From the NCBI RefSeq assembly GCF_001742225.1, contig NZ_CP017076.1, forward strand, positions 1,203,001 to 1,267,000: a stretch of DNA of 64,000 nt, written 5' to 3'. Position 1 is the stretch's first letter; every line of letters starts with the position of its first letter. Below, one piece after another: positions 8,978-17,480 of this stretch. Both the position numbers and the translations under genes were made by a program. This DNA is from Novosphingobium resinovorum. GTDB lineage: Bacteria; Pseudomonadota; Alphaproteobacteria; Sphingomonadales; Sphingomonadaceae. Below the pieces are notes generated by a model. That model made no database searches, had not been told where the DNA came from, and saw only the letters and a list, made by a program, of their open reading frames with translations.

Positions 8978-10042
8978 TCAGGGGGACTGCCGTTCCATCA
9001 GGCTGTCCCAGTTTTCCAGCAGGCGCCGTCGTTTGTGTTGATCGAGGTAGACCAGCAAGCCCGGCCCAAGCGGCACCGGACGGACGATGCCCGATTCGGT
9101 GATGCCGATGCCGCCGGTGACCGCATCCTCGCGGATGCCGTAGAACCCTGTATTGCGCGAGAGCGCGCGCTGGCCTTCCGGCGAGAGCAGGAATTCCAGG
9201 AAGGCATGCGCGCCCTGCGGGTTTGCCGCGTTGCGCGGGATGACGGCGGTGCGCAGGATGGCGAGGGTGAATTCGTGCGGGAACACGATCTCGAGCGGCG
9301 CCCCAGCAGCCTGCCGCCGCCGCGCGTAGCTGCTCAGGCTGTTGTAGGACATCGCCAGCTCGCCCCGGTCCAGCCTGCGGAAGATGGCGGAACTGTCTTC
9401 GTCGAGGAAGACCCCGCTTTCACCGAAGGCACGGAACAGGGCACTCGCGTCGCCGGACTGGCGATAATCCTGCGACAGCATCAGGTAGCCGGTGCCGCTG
9501 CGGCGAGGGTCGAAAGTGCCGATCCTGCCGCGCCAGAAAGCGGGGTCGGCTGCGATCGCCTCCAGCAGTTCGGAACGTGAGCGCGGGATGGTGCGACCAT
9601 GCATGACGTTCGTGTTGAACACCATGACGATGGGCTCGAAAGTGACGCCAAAAGCCTCGTTGCGCCAGCGTGCCCAAGGCGGGAGCGCGGCGGCATTCTG
9701 CGAGACATGAGGACTGGATGCACCATCGTTGACGAGCTTGACCTGCAGATCCATCGAAGTGCTGAGCGTGAAATCCGCCCCGCTGCGCCTTTTCGCCAGA
9801 TCATCGGCGACCTTGCGGTAGATGGAGAGGCCGTCCATCTCGTGATACTCGATGGTCGTCGAAGGATTTTTCTGGTGAAATGCCCGGATGGCCGGAGCGA
9901 GAAGGCTCTCCCCGCTGGTGCCCAGCACGATCACCTTCGAGCGCGGAGCCCTGCCGCCGTGCGAAACCGGGAAGATGGTGGCGGCAAGCGCCGCCGCGAC
10001 CGCCAGCACGACGACGGCAATGATGACCGGTCGCCTGCTCAT
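8978..10042 (-). CDS. ABC-type extracellular solute-binding protein, membrane-anchored, in a two-component operon
   Basis: Type 2 periplasmic binding protein, 354 aa. An uncleaved-looking hydrophobic segment (about residues 6-26) suggests it stays tethered to the inner membrane facing the periplasm. Seen: VIVLGTSGESLLAPAIRAF at the start of the ligand domain, the middle GTFDPRRSGTGYLM and C-terminal LSPEGQRALSRNTGFYGIR, as in Fe3+/anion-type binding proteins. It is the third gene of a response regulator-kinase-binding protein operon and overlaps the kinase gene by ATGA. Solute-binding proteins next to TctDE-like systems are often taken to be accessory sensors. With no permease present I infer a sensing role, but uptake with an unlinked transporter is possible. 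Confidence 0.75.
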   Translation of the reverse strand: MSRRPVIIAVVVLAVAAALAATIFPVSHGGRAPRSKVIVLGTSGESLLAPAIRAFHQKNPSTTIEYHEMDGLSIYRKVADDLAKRRSGADFTLSTSMDLQVKLVNDGASSPHVSQNAAALPPWARWRNEAFGVTFEPIVMVFNTNVMHGRTIPRSRSELLEAIAADPAFWRGRIGTFDPRRSGTGYLMLSQDYRQSGDASALFRAFGESGVFLDEDSSAIFRRLDRGELAMSYNSLSSYARRRQAAGAPLEIVFPHEFTLAILRTAVIPRNAANPQGAHAFLEFLLSPEGQRALSRNTGFYGIREDAVTGGIGITESGIVRPVPLGPGLLVYLDQHKRRRLLENWDSLMERQSP

Positions 10043-11436
10043 GCCTCTTGCACCAATGCCGGAATGCCGATGCGCACGATGAGACCTCCGCCTGGCCGGT
10101 CGAGCAGTGCGATCGTCCCTCCATGGCTGTTCACCGCGCGGCGGGCGATGGCGAGGCCCAGACCGGCACCGCCACGGGGCTGCGCGCCCTGGACGAAGCG
10201 CTCGAAACTTGCCTCCTTCATAGGGTCCGAGATGCCCCGGCCCCGGTCCGCGACGTCGATTAGGTAAGTCTCGCCCTCCAGGCGAAGGCCGAGTTCGGCT
10301 TCACCTCCTCCATGGACCCAGGCATTGTCGACGACGTTGCGCAGCGCTTCTGCAAGCATGAGCGGATCGCCCTGCGCCGGGGCTTCGTCGATCGCAATCG
10401 TCAGGTCGCACGTGCCGTCCTGGCGAAAGGCGGTCATTTCATGGACGGTTTCGCGCACCACGTCGATCACGTCGAACCGCTCGGAAGCCAGCGTGTCCGA
10501 GCGATGGCTCATCGTCGCGTCGCTGAGCATCTGGTTCACGAGCCGGGTCAGCTTCGCTGCATTGCGCTCGACCGCGTCGAGGCTGCGGCCGAGATCTTTC
10601 GCATCCGCCCGGTCCGCGACCTGCGCCTGCGCCCGGATCGCGGCGAGCGGCGTGCGCAACTGATGCGCGGCCTCGCCGACGAAACTGCGCAAGGTGTGGA
10701 TGTTGAGCCGCAGGCGCTCCATGAAGCCGTCGATCGCGGAGACTAGGGGCACCACTTCGGAAGGGACCGGGGCGCTGATCGGATGCAGGTCGGTCGGCGC
10801 GCGGGTGGACAGTTCGTCGCCGATCCGTGTGAGCGGGCGCAGGGCATGGCCTACCCCGAACCACATGATCAGCAGGCCCACGATCGTCATGAAGGCGATC
10901 GGGAAAAGCGACCGGAGCACGAGTTCATGGACCAGCGCGCTATGGGCGCGCCGGGTCTGGCCCACCTCGACCCAGACCGGACGCAGGTTCGAGGGCGCGT
11001 CCACGCTTGCCAGCTTGCGCCCGACGGTGACGAAACGGACTGGCTCGCCGCGATAGTCCGCAGTGAAGAACGTCGCATCGGGGCGATAGGCGCTGGCGCG
11101 CGGGGCGACCGGGGACAGCGGGAGATCGCCATAGCCGGTGACGGTGTGCCCGGCGTCGTCGAAGACACGGTAGAACACGCGATCCTCCGGGGCCGCGCCG
11201 AGCGTTTCGAATGCCGAATACGGTATGTCGACGTCGAAGCCGGCGTTGGTCACGACGAGCGTTTCCGCGATGGAGCGTCCCGCGCTGGCCAGCAGCCGGT
11301 CGTACAATCTGTCCGCAGCGGTGCGTCCGAACGCGAACGCGGCAGCGTAGAGCCCCAGCATGCCGACCAGGAAAAGCGCCGCCATGCCCGCCGCAAGGCG
11401 CAGGCGGAGCGAGAACGTCCTAGGCGTTCGCGTCAT
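10039..11436 (-). CDS. sensor histidine kinase, TctE-like
   Basis: Inner-membrane sensor kinase, 465 aa. TM1 is at about 14-36, a periplasmic sensor region (2CSK_N type, about 37-175) follows, TM2 is at about 177-196, then HAMP, a HisKA box with His258 in EAAHQLRTPLAAI, and an HATPase with N, G1 and G2 boxes (DNAWVHGG, DRGRGIS, GAGLGLAIARR). The dimerisation motif AHQLRTPL rather than SHELRTPL is characteristic of TctE-type kinases. It overlaps its response regulator gene by 17 bases upstream and the solute-binding gene by ATGA downstream. The signal is probably a small carboxylate or anion as in relatives, but this is not shown by the sequence. Confidence 0.88.
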   Translation of the reverse strand: MTRTPRTFSLRLRLAAGMAALFLVGMLGLYAAAFAFGRTAADRLYDRLLASAGRSIAETLVVTNAGFDVDIPYSAFETLGAAPEDRVFYRVFDDAGHTVTGYGDLPLSPVAPRASAYRPDATFFTADYRGEPVRFVTVGRKLASVDAPSNLRPVWVEVGQTRRAHSALVHELVLRSLFPIAFMTIVGLLIMWFGVGHALRPLTRIGDELSTRAPTDLHPISAPVPSEVVPLVSAIDGFMERLRLNIHTLRSFVGEAAHQLRTPLAAIRAQAQVADRADAKDLGRSLDAVERNAAKLTRLVNQMLSDATMSHRSDTLASERFDVIDVVRETVHEMTAFRQDGTCDLTIAIDEAPAQGDPLMLAEALRNVVDNAWVHGGGEAELGLRLEGETYLIDVADRGRGISDPMKEASFERFVQGAQPRGGAGLGLAIARRAVNSHGGTIALLDRPGGGLIVRIGIPALVQEA

Positions 11437-12094
11437 TGGGCTCGGCCACGTAGCCCATGCCGCGCACCGTCCTGATCGTCAGCGCCTCCCCCAGCTTGCG
11501 GCGCAGGCGGCCGATGTAGAGTTCGATGGCATTTGCCCCGGCGTCGTCGTCGAAGTCGAACAGTTGCGCGCCGATCTGCTCCTTGGTCAGCACCTTGCCG
11601 ATGTTGCCCATCAGGATTTCGAGCAGCCGGTACTCGCGGTTGGGCAGGTGTACCTGGATATCGTCGAGCAGCGCGCGCTTGGCGCTGCGGTCAAACACCA
11701 GCTTGCCCAATGTCGTGGTGCTGGTGGTGACGGACTGGGTGCGGCGCAGCAGCACACGGCACCGCGCATCCAGTTCCCGGAAATCGAACGGCTTGGACAT
11801 GTAATCGTCGGCGCCGACATCGAGCCCGGTGACACGATCCTCGATATCCGATCGCGCCGTCAGCATCAGGACCGGGCACCGGTCTCCCCGGCTGCGCAGG
11901 CCCTGCAGGACGGAAAAGCCGTCCATCCCGGGAAGTCCGATATCGAGGATGACGAGGTCGAACGGCTGGTATTTCAGCACGTCGTCGGCTTCCTCGCCGT
12001 CCTTGAGCCAGTCGAGAGCGTGGCCGTCGCCGCGCAGCCGCCTTGCGATGGCGTCGCCAACATCCTCGTCGTCCTCAACCAGAAGAATGCGCAA
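11420..12094 (-). CDS. OmpR-family response regulator, TctD-like
   Basis: DNA-binding response regulator, 224 aa. The receiver has the acidic pair (ED-D at 7-9), phosphoacceptor Asp51 in VILDIGLPG and Lys101 in DDYMSKPF. A winged-helix domain ends in IRTVRGMGYVAEP. It is the first gene of the operon with the kinase at 11436 and the solute-binding protein at 10042. It is divergent from the double binding-protein gene at 12300, so the 205-base space between them is the likely place for its operator. Targets are inferred from position only: the flanking binding-protein genes. Confidence 0.9.
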   Translation of the reverse strand: MRILLVEDDEDVGDAIARRLRGDGHALDWLKDGEEADDVLKYQPFDLVILDIGLPGMDGFSVLQGLRSRGDRCPVLMLTARSDIEDRVTGLDVGADDYMSKPFDFRELDARCRVLLRRTQSVTTSTTTLGKLVFDRSAKRALLDDIQVHLPNREYRLLEILMGNIGKVLTKEQIGAQLFDFDDDAGANAIELYIGRLRRKLGEALTIRTVRGMGYVAEPNDANA

Positions 12095-12208
12095 TCGTTC
12101 TCTCCCTTACGCAATTGCTGCGCAGCATGGGGCTGTTTGCATGCTCAGTTCAAGACCTGAGCGGCGGCAAATTTCGCTTGTGAAGAAATTCCGCGATGCT
12201 GCGCCGCA

Positions 12209-12226
12209 ATGACGGCTCGTTGACAG
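12209..12226 (-). promoter_or_regulatory. Pho-box-like direct repeat in divergent promoter
   Basis: Read on the minus strand the site is CTGTCAA, 4 bases, CCGTCAT: two 7-mers with an 11-base period, each matching the PhoB consensus CTGTCAT at 6 of 7 positions. It lies 74-91 bases upstream of the double binding-protein gene and 115-132 bases upstream of the response regulator gene. Alternatively it could be the operator of the local TctD-like regulator, since OmpR-family proteins also bind such repeats. Not experimentally supported. Confidence 0.4.
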
Positions 12227-12299
12227 CTTCGTCCGGCAGAACGGGGTCCATTGACAGACGGCGCGATGCGTCGTCAGGGGCAATAATCGGGAGAGAGAC

Positions 12300-14789
12300 A
12301 TGACTTCCAGGTCTGGAAGAACTGCTGCTGTACATCGCTCGACCAGCCGCGCGCTGGCCGCAAGTTCGCGCTACGCGATCGGGGCCGTCATGCTCTGCGG
12401 GCTCGCAGCGGCGCAGGCTCAGGACACCGCGCCGCCGGCGCCGTCGCACGCACAGGACGACAAGCGCGCGACCGGCGAGAGCTACCAGCAGATCATCGAC
12501 CGGCTGGGCGACGGGATGCTCGAAAACCTCGTCATTCGCGGCGAGCACAACGCGCGGACCGACGCGCGCGCCAAGAAGCGATTCTATACCCAACTGGCGC
12601 CGATGGACGATTATCCGGCCTATGCGCCCAAGCAGCAGCTTTCCGGTACGATCCGCATTTCCGGGCTTTACCTGCACGACGGGCTGATCAAGGATCAGTG
12701 GGTCGCGGCGTTCCAGAAGTTCCAGCCGGGCGTGAAGGTCGAGATCGTCCAGCAAGGCACGATCGCGTCTGGCAAGGTCGACATCCAGACCGGCCCGCGC
12801 ATCGCCGACCGCCTGCGCGAAGTGTCGGAATACGAGCGCTCGACCAAGCAGCGCATCTTCGAGGTGGACTGGGCGACGGGATCATACAACGTTCCGGGCT
12901 GGAGCCCCGGTTTCGTCATCTTCGTGCACAAGGACAACCCGATCGCGCACATGTCGGTCGACCAGCTCGACGGCATCTTCGCGGGCGCGCGGACCGGCGG
13001 CTGGAAGGGCACGACCTGGGATCCGGGCTCGGCGCGGGGAGCGGACAAGAACCTGCGGACCTGGGGCCAACTGGGCCTGACCGGGGAATGGGCGGACAAG
13101 CCCATCCACATCTACGGCCGCCCGCTCAAGTACAACATCCAGCTCGGCTTCGAGCGCAAGGTGTTCCAGGGCGGCGACATCTGGAACGAGAATACCATGG
13201 AGTATTCGCACGAGATGAACCCGGACTATACCCGGTACACCTCGTCGGTCGAAATGGTGAAGGACATGGCTGCCGACAAGTACGGCATCGTGTTCAGCGA
13301 CATGGGCTCGTCGATTCCCGGCGTGAGGGCGCTGCCGCTTGCGGCCACCAAGGCGGGGCCGTTCGTGGCCATCACCGAGCAGTCGCTGCGCGACCGCAGC
13401 TATCCGCTGTTCATCGAGCAGTGGGCGCAGGCGCGCCTTGCGCCGGGCAAACCGCTCAATCCGCTGGTGAAGGAATTCCTTACCTTCATGCTCAGCCGGG
13501 AAGGGCAGGATGCGATCCAGCGCGATGGCAAGTGGTTCACCGTCCCGGCCTCGCACGCGCGCGAGATGATCGCCAGGCTCGATGCCATCGGCCCGCAGGT
13601 CGATGAGCGCGAACTCGGGCTGCAGACCGACATGATCGCGCCCAAGAAGTGGGAAGGCGAAAGCCCCGACGAAACCGGCAAGGTTTCGGCTACGCAGGCG
13701 TACTACACGAAGCGGTTCGACCTTTCGGGCCTGCCCGCTTACAAGCCGGGCGCGCAGGTATCAGGCGTGATCCGCATGCCCGCGAGTGGGCAGATGATGG
13801 CCAGCAAGGTCGGCCCGGCATTGGTCGCTGCCTTCGAAAAGCTGCACCCGGGCGTCAAGTTCGAATTCAAGGACGGCGATCTCAATTCGGGGCAGGTCGA
13901 TGTCTCGATGGGCCGCAAGTGGACGACCTACTTCGCGGGCGAATACTACAACTTCCAGATGAAGCACGAACGCTCCCCGCGCGAGATACAGATCGCGACC
14001 GGGTCGGCCGATGTTTCGGGCTGGAGCCCCGCGTTCGCGATCCTGGTGAACGCAAAGAACCCGATCAAGGGCCTCAGCGTGAAGCAGCTCGACGGCATCT
14101 TCGGAGGACCGCGTCGCGGCGGCTGGGCCGGTACGACCTGGCGCCGTCAGGCCGGGCGCGGTGCGGACCAGAACATCCGGACCTGGGCGCAGGCCGGGGT
14201 CACGGGCTACTGCGCCAACAAGCCGATCAACGTGGTCATCCCGCCGCTCAAGTATCACCTGATGTCGGTGTTCGAGCGCAAGGTGCTGGCGGGCGGCAAT
14301 ATCTGGAACGACACCGCGCGGGAAGTTCCGCTCGCGCTGAACGCGGACAAGAGCCGGACCGTGCCGAGCGCGGACCGCGCGAAGATCGTCGCCGAGGACC
14401 CTTGCGCGATCACCTTCGCGCCCTCGACCTTCGCGGCGGCGGGGACGCGCGTGGTGCCGATCTCGGACGCAAAGGGCAAGGCGTTCGTCAAGCCCAGCCT
14501 CGATACCGTGCAGCAGGGCAGCTATCCACTGGGTCTCGGCGTCTATGCCTATGCGGACCAGCTTGCAGGCCAGCCGATGGAGCCCCGGCTCAAGGAATTC
14601 CTGCGCTTTGTCCTGAGCCGGGAGGGTCAGGAGATCGTCCAGGCCGACGGCAAGTGGCTGCCGCTGACGGCCAAGGTCGCGCGGGCGCAGATGGAAAAGC
14701 TCGACGTGGTGACACCGCAGGTCGTTGCGCCCAAGCCTGCGAAGAAGCCTGACATCTACCTGCCGCCGGACTCGTCCGAAGGATCCTGA
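12300..14789 (+). CDS. exported protein with two tandem PstS-like binding domains
   Basis: 829 aa, twice the size of a normal binding protein. GGGAGAG precedes the ATG; an atypically long N-terminal signal ends around AAAQAQ (about 41). Two homologous units follow, about 93-433 and 467-808. Each has ATGS..V.GWSP, NPI..(M/L)SV.QLDGIF, RGAD.N(L/I)RTW.Q.G, LKY....FERKV..G..IWN, and ends in KEFL.F.LSREGQ....DGKW. Both resemble the single-domain protein encoded at 7648. The second unit carries two cysteines (GYCANKP, EDPCAIT) not found in the first. The tail is Pro/Lys-rich. An intrinsic terminator follows at 14845. No permease is encoded nearby. The role (ligand scavenging, buffering or presentation to a TBDR) is unknown. 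Confidence 0.75.
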   Translation: MTSRSGRTAAVHRSTSRALAASSRYAIGAVMLCGLAAAQAQDTAPPAPSHAQDDKRATGESYQQIIDRLGDGMLENLVIRGEHNARTDARAKKRFYTQLAPMDDYPAYAPKQQLSGTIRISGLYLHDGLIKDQWVAAFQKFQPGVKVEIVQQGTIASGKVDIQTGPRIADRLREVSEYERSTKQRIFEVDWATGSYNVPGWSPGFVIFVHKDNPIAHMSVDQLDGIFAGARTGGWKGTTWDPGSARGADKNLRTWGQLGLTGEWADKPIHIYGRPLKYNIQLGFERKVFQGGDIWNENTMEYSHEMNPDYTRYTSSVEMVKDMAADKYGIVFSDMGSSIPGVRALPLAATKAGPFVAITEQSLRDRSYPLFIEQWAQARLAPGKPLNPLVKEFLTFMLSREGQDAIQRDGKWFTVPASHAREMIARLDAIGPQVDERELGLQTDMIAPKKWEGESPDETGKVSATQAYYTKRFDLSGLPAYKPGAQVSGVIRMPASGQMMASKVGPALVAAFEKLHPGVKFEFKDGDLNSGQVDVSMGRKWTTYFAGEYYNFQMKHERSPREIQIATGSADVSGWSPAFAILVNAKNPIKGLSVKQLDGIFGGPRRGGWAGTTWRRQAGRGADQNIRTWAQAGVTGYCANKPINVVIPPLKYHLMSVFERKVLAGGNIWNDTAREVPLALNADKSRTVPSADRAKIVAEDPCAITFAPSTFAAAGTRVVPISDAKGKAFVKPSLDTVQQGSYPLGLGVYAYADQLAGQPMEPRLKEFLRFVLSREGQEIVQADGKWLPLTAKVARAQMEKLDVVTPQVVAPKPAKKPDIYLPPDSSEGS

Positions 14790-14844
14790 CGCAGCTGCAG
14801 CGCACTAGCCCCAACATTTGCGCTGCCGACGCGCCACCAACCTT

Positions 14845-14875
14845 GGGGCGAACGCAAGTTCGCCCCATTCTTTTT
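14845..14875 (+). terminator. intrinsic terminator of the double binding-protein gene
   Basis: A perfect 9-bp stem (GGGGCGAAC with GTTCGCCCC), tetraloop GCAA, then ATTCTTTTT. It lies 55 bases after the stop at 14789 and just before the convergent gene ending at 14892. The T-run is on the plus strand only. Confidence 0.9.
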
Positions 14876-14891
14876 GCGCTGTCGCGGCGGT

Positions 14892-15896
14892 TCAGCGAAC
14901 CGCGTAGCTGGCGACAAAACCCAGATGGTCCGACAATTCGGTCCCGCCGTTGCCGATGCCGAAGGGCACTTCCAGGTCGCGCAAGGCCAGTCCCTCGTCT
15001 GTGCCGGCGCGGAAATACTGCTTGTCCTTGGCGCGTGAGAGGATCGCGGTGCGGTCGCGCGCGGCCATCCCCGTCGTGTCGATCGAATTCGCCAGAGACG
15101 TTGCCTCCCGCGCCCCGGGCACGATGCCGCCTTCGGCCTCCTCGGCCGCGACGCGGTTGGGGTCGTGGCCGAGATTGAAATCCCCGCCGAAGATGATGTC
15201 CGTATCGGCCTGCACATTGGCGCGAATGAAGTTGCGTGCGGCGGCGACTTGCAACGCATAGGCGGTATTGGCCCGGTTCACGTCGACGCCGGAAGCCTTG
15301 CGTGAGTTGAGATGGGTGTCGGCGATGGCGACGGGGCCATCGTGTCCCGGCACCTTTATCCACGCTAGCAGCACACCCTTGGCGGCCAGGCAGTCGAAGC
15401 CGGCGCACATGTCGGCCGGGAACGCCATCTTGCGCGTGCGGACTATGGGATAGTCGGACAGGATCACGAGGCCGCTATCGACCCATTTACCGAGGCTTTC
15501 CCCCTTGATCCAGGACGCGCCCGCGGCAAGATCTGTGGGCGCACTCCGCACGTCGGAGATTTGCGGCCCCAGCGCGACATGAGCGTATCCGGCGGCCTGC
15601 GCGATGGCCTTGGCTTCCGGTATGAAGGCCTCCTGAAGCAGGACGACATGCGGCTGCACCCCGGCGCGGCGCAAGTAGCCCAGGCGCTGCCCGATCTCGG
15701 TCAGCTTGCCGGCGCGGCCGTAGGCGGCGGGGAAGGGCAAGCCCTTGACGTTGTAGGTCATGACCGAAAGCTCGCCCGCCACATGCGGACGGGCGTGCAC
15801 CGGCTCGGGCGAGACGGCGGCGGGGGAAGGCAGGGACAAGTTCAGGGCGAGGATTCCCGCCAGGGTGGCGACGGTCAACATGCGCAGGCGCTTCAC
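14892..15896 (-). CDS. secreted endonuclease/exonuclease/phosphatase-family hydrolase
   Basis: Exported metal-dependent phosphoesterase of the EEP superfamily (DNase I, sphingomyelinase and inositol phosphatase relatives), 334 aa. GTG 15896 is chosen because GGGAG sits 8 bases upstream and it gives a signal peptide (about 1-26). Catalytic residues are visible: Asn49 (TYNVKG), Glu89 (LLQEAF), His195 in ADTHLNS, Asp239/Asn241 in GGDFNLG, and His324 in LSDHLGF. Export suggests action on an outside phosphodiester such as lipid headgroups, nucleic acid or phosphorylated sugars; the fold does not tell which. It is divergent from the small exported protein and FecIR genes. Two cysteines (CAGFDC) may form a disulfide. 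Confidence 0.8.
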   Translation of the reverse strand: MKRLRMLTVATLAGILALNLSLPSPAAVSPEPVHARPHVAGELSVMTYNVKGLPFPAAYGRAGKLTEIGQRLGYLRRAGVQPHVVLLQEAFIPEAKAIAQAAGYAHVALGPQISDVRSAPTDLAAGASWIKGESLGKWVDSGLVILSDYPIVRTRKMAFPADMCAGFDCLAAKGVLLAWIKVPGHDGPVAIADTHLNSRKASGVDVNRANTAYALQVAAARNFIRANVQADTDIIFGGDFNLGHDPNRVAAEEAEGGIVPGAREATSLANSIDTTGMAARDRTAILSRAKDKQYFRAGTDEGLALRDLEVPFGIGNGGTELSDHLGFVASYAVR

Positions 15897-16043
15897 GCGA
15901 GATACTCCCACAGGTTCACGCAGTAGACCCCGCGGTCCGGCGTGACCCGCACCTTCGAAATTCGATGTGCGGTTCCCTGCAGGCGACGGAGTCCCAGCAT
16001 TGTCCCGGGTTTGTCGGACAGCAACGGAAGGGAAGCGGCGCGG

Positions 16044-16766
16044 ATGCGCGGAACCGGAATCTTGAGTCTATTTTGCGTGCTGGCGGCGGCGGCGGCGGCG
16101 GCTGCGCCGGCCGGTGCGGAGGCACGCTCTGCAAAGATGCACGGTGCCCGCGCGGTCTCGCTCCTGCCTGAACAAGTGCGCTGGAGCGGGCACGATCGCG
16201 GCATCGTGGATCGCGGGAAGGCCGTCAGTCTGGCGGTCGATGGCGGAGATGCGGGCTGGAGCTTCGACTACCTGTCCCTGCGATCCTCACGCGATGGCGA
16301 CGTGGACTGCTGCGCGTCGGGCGATCATTTCAGCGATCATCAGGCAGGGCTGCGCGCATGGCACGCCGTGGGCGACGGGGACACCGTCGGACTACGCGCC
16401 GATATCGGCAAGGCGGGGCGTCGCAGCATGTCTCCCGCGGTGCTTCCCGCGAAATCGACGGCGGGCTACGCATCGGCGCAGGTGACCTGGGATCATCGCG
16501 GCCAGTGGTCGGTCTCGACCGGATGGTTCCGGCAGGGCGGCTGGGGTGGCCGGCAGATGGACCTCGATGTGATACGGATGGGCAACGGTGAACCGGCGGC
16601 GGCACGCGGTGTGCGCGCCGCCTTGCGGATGAACCTGAGCGACGGGGGTGACGACGCGCGCACCTGGCTGATGCTGGAGGCTCGCGAAGGCCGCCGCGCG
16701 GTCGGCGCCGGAACGGGAATGCGCCATGCGAGCGACGTCGGGTTTACCCTGACGTCGATGTTCTGA
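16044..16766 (+). CDS. small exported protein, possible outer-membrane beta-barrel, unknown function
   Basis: 240 aa from ATG 16044, which directly begins a signal peptide whose core is a run of alanines encoded by tandem GCG codons (about 16083-16105). Upstream in-frame codons have no signal character. I do not recognise a family. The mature part alternates polar and hydrophobic residues in the second half (GYASAQVTWDHRGQWSVSTG) and ends in a C-terminal phenylalanine (TLTSMF), as many outer-membrane barrels do. A CC pair occurs in DVDCCASGDHF. The stop is immediately followed by the ECF sigma region, so it probably belongs to the FecI-FecR-TBDR operon. Function unknown. Confidence 0.6.
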   Translation: MRGTGILSLFCVLAAAAAAAAPAGAEARSAKMHGARAVSLLPEQVRWSGHDRGIVDRGKAVSLAVDGGDAGWSFDYLSLRSSRDGDVDCCASGDHFSDHQAGLRAWHAVGDGDTVGLRADIGKAGRRSMSPAVLPAKSTAGYASAQVTWDHRGQWSVSTGWFRQGGWGGRQMDLDVIRMGNGEPAAARGVRAALRMNLSDGGDDARTWLMLEAREGRRAVGAGTGMRHASDVGFTLTSMF

Positions 16767-16856
16767 ATGGGCGCGATGATGACACCGGCGGCTCGTTCGC
16801 GTAAGGGTCTGCTCCGCCCTGGAGGGGAGACTGCATTTGCCAAGGCTGGACGGGCA

Positions 16857-17480
16857 ATGACATCCGATGGCCACGAAGTTCCGGTCGATGCCGGCCTGCG
16901 CCAGTTGTGCCTGACGCTGCGGCCCGAACTGCGCCGGTTCCTGCTGGCGCGCCGTGTCAGCGAGACGGACGTCGACGACCTGTTGCAGGACCTGTTTCTC
17001 CGGGTGGAGACGAGTGTGACCGGACCGGTACGCTCGCCGCGGGCCTATCTCTACCAGATGCTCAACAACATGGCGCATACCCGCCGCCGTACCGAAGCGC
17101 GGCAGCAGGCTCGCGATGCGGACTGGCTCGGCGCGCCGTCCGGCCTGGCTGCGACGGATATCGAGATGGCGGATCTCGCTCCGGACCAGGAGACGACGCT
17201 GCTCGCCCGCGATCATCTGGCTCGCGTGGAAGCGCGGCTGGCAAAGCTGCCGGAACGCACGGCCTACGTCTTCCGGCAATATCGCATCGCAGGCGTGTCG
17301 CAGAAGGAGATCGCGCGCGATCTCGGCATCAGCCTGAGCGCGGTCGAAAAACATCTCCAGCGCGCCTATGGCGCCGTACTTGAAATCCGCAATCGTCTGA
17401 ACCCGGAGGCGATGCCGCCGACCGGTTCAGGCGGGACAGTCCTCGACACTGCAGGAGGCACCGATGCAGCCGCTCGCTGA
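16857..17480 (+). CDS. ECF sigma factor, FecI-like
   Basis: Extracytoplasmic-function sigma factor that would direct transcription of iron or siderophore uptake genes when released by its FecR partner. 207 aa from ATG 16857; an in-frame ATG at 16767, abutting the previous stop, would add 30 poorly conserved residues. Region 2 includes ETDVDDLLQDLFLRVET; region 4 has a helix-turn-helix VSQKEIARDLGISLSAVEKHLQRA. It overlaps fecR by 17 bases. Organisation sigma-FecR-TBDR is the standard surface-signalling unit. No Fur-box-like sequence was apparent upstream. Confidence 0.88.
   Translation: MTSDGHEVPVDAGLRQLCLTLRPELRRFLLARRVSETDVDDLLQDLFLRVETSVTGPVRSPRAYLYQMLNNMAHTRRRTEARQQARDADWLGAPSGLAATDIEMADLAPDQETTLLARDHLARVEARLAKLPERTAYVFRQYRIAGVSQKEIARDLGISLSAVEKHLQRAYGAVLEIRNRLNPEAMPPTGSGGTVLDTAGGTDAAAR

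Noticed and set aside
12251..12286. TTGACA and AATAAT as a sigma70 promoter before the double binding-protein gene
   Set aside because: Spacing between the hexamers is about 25 bases, too long for a normal promoter.
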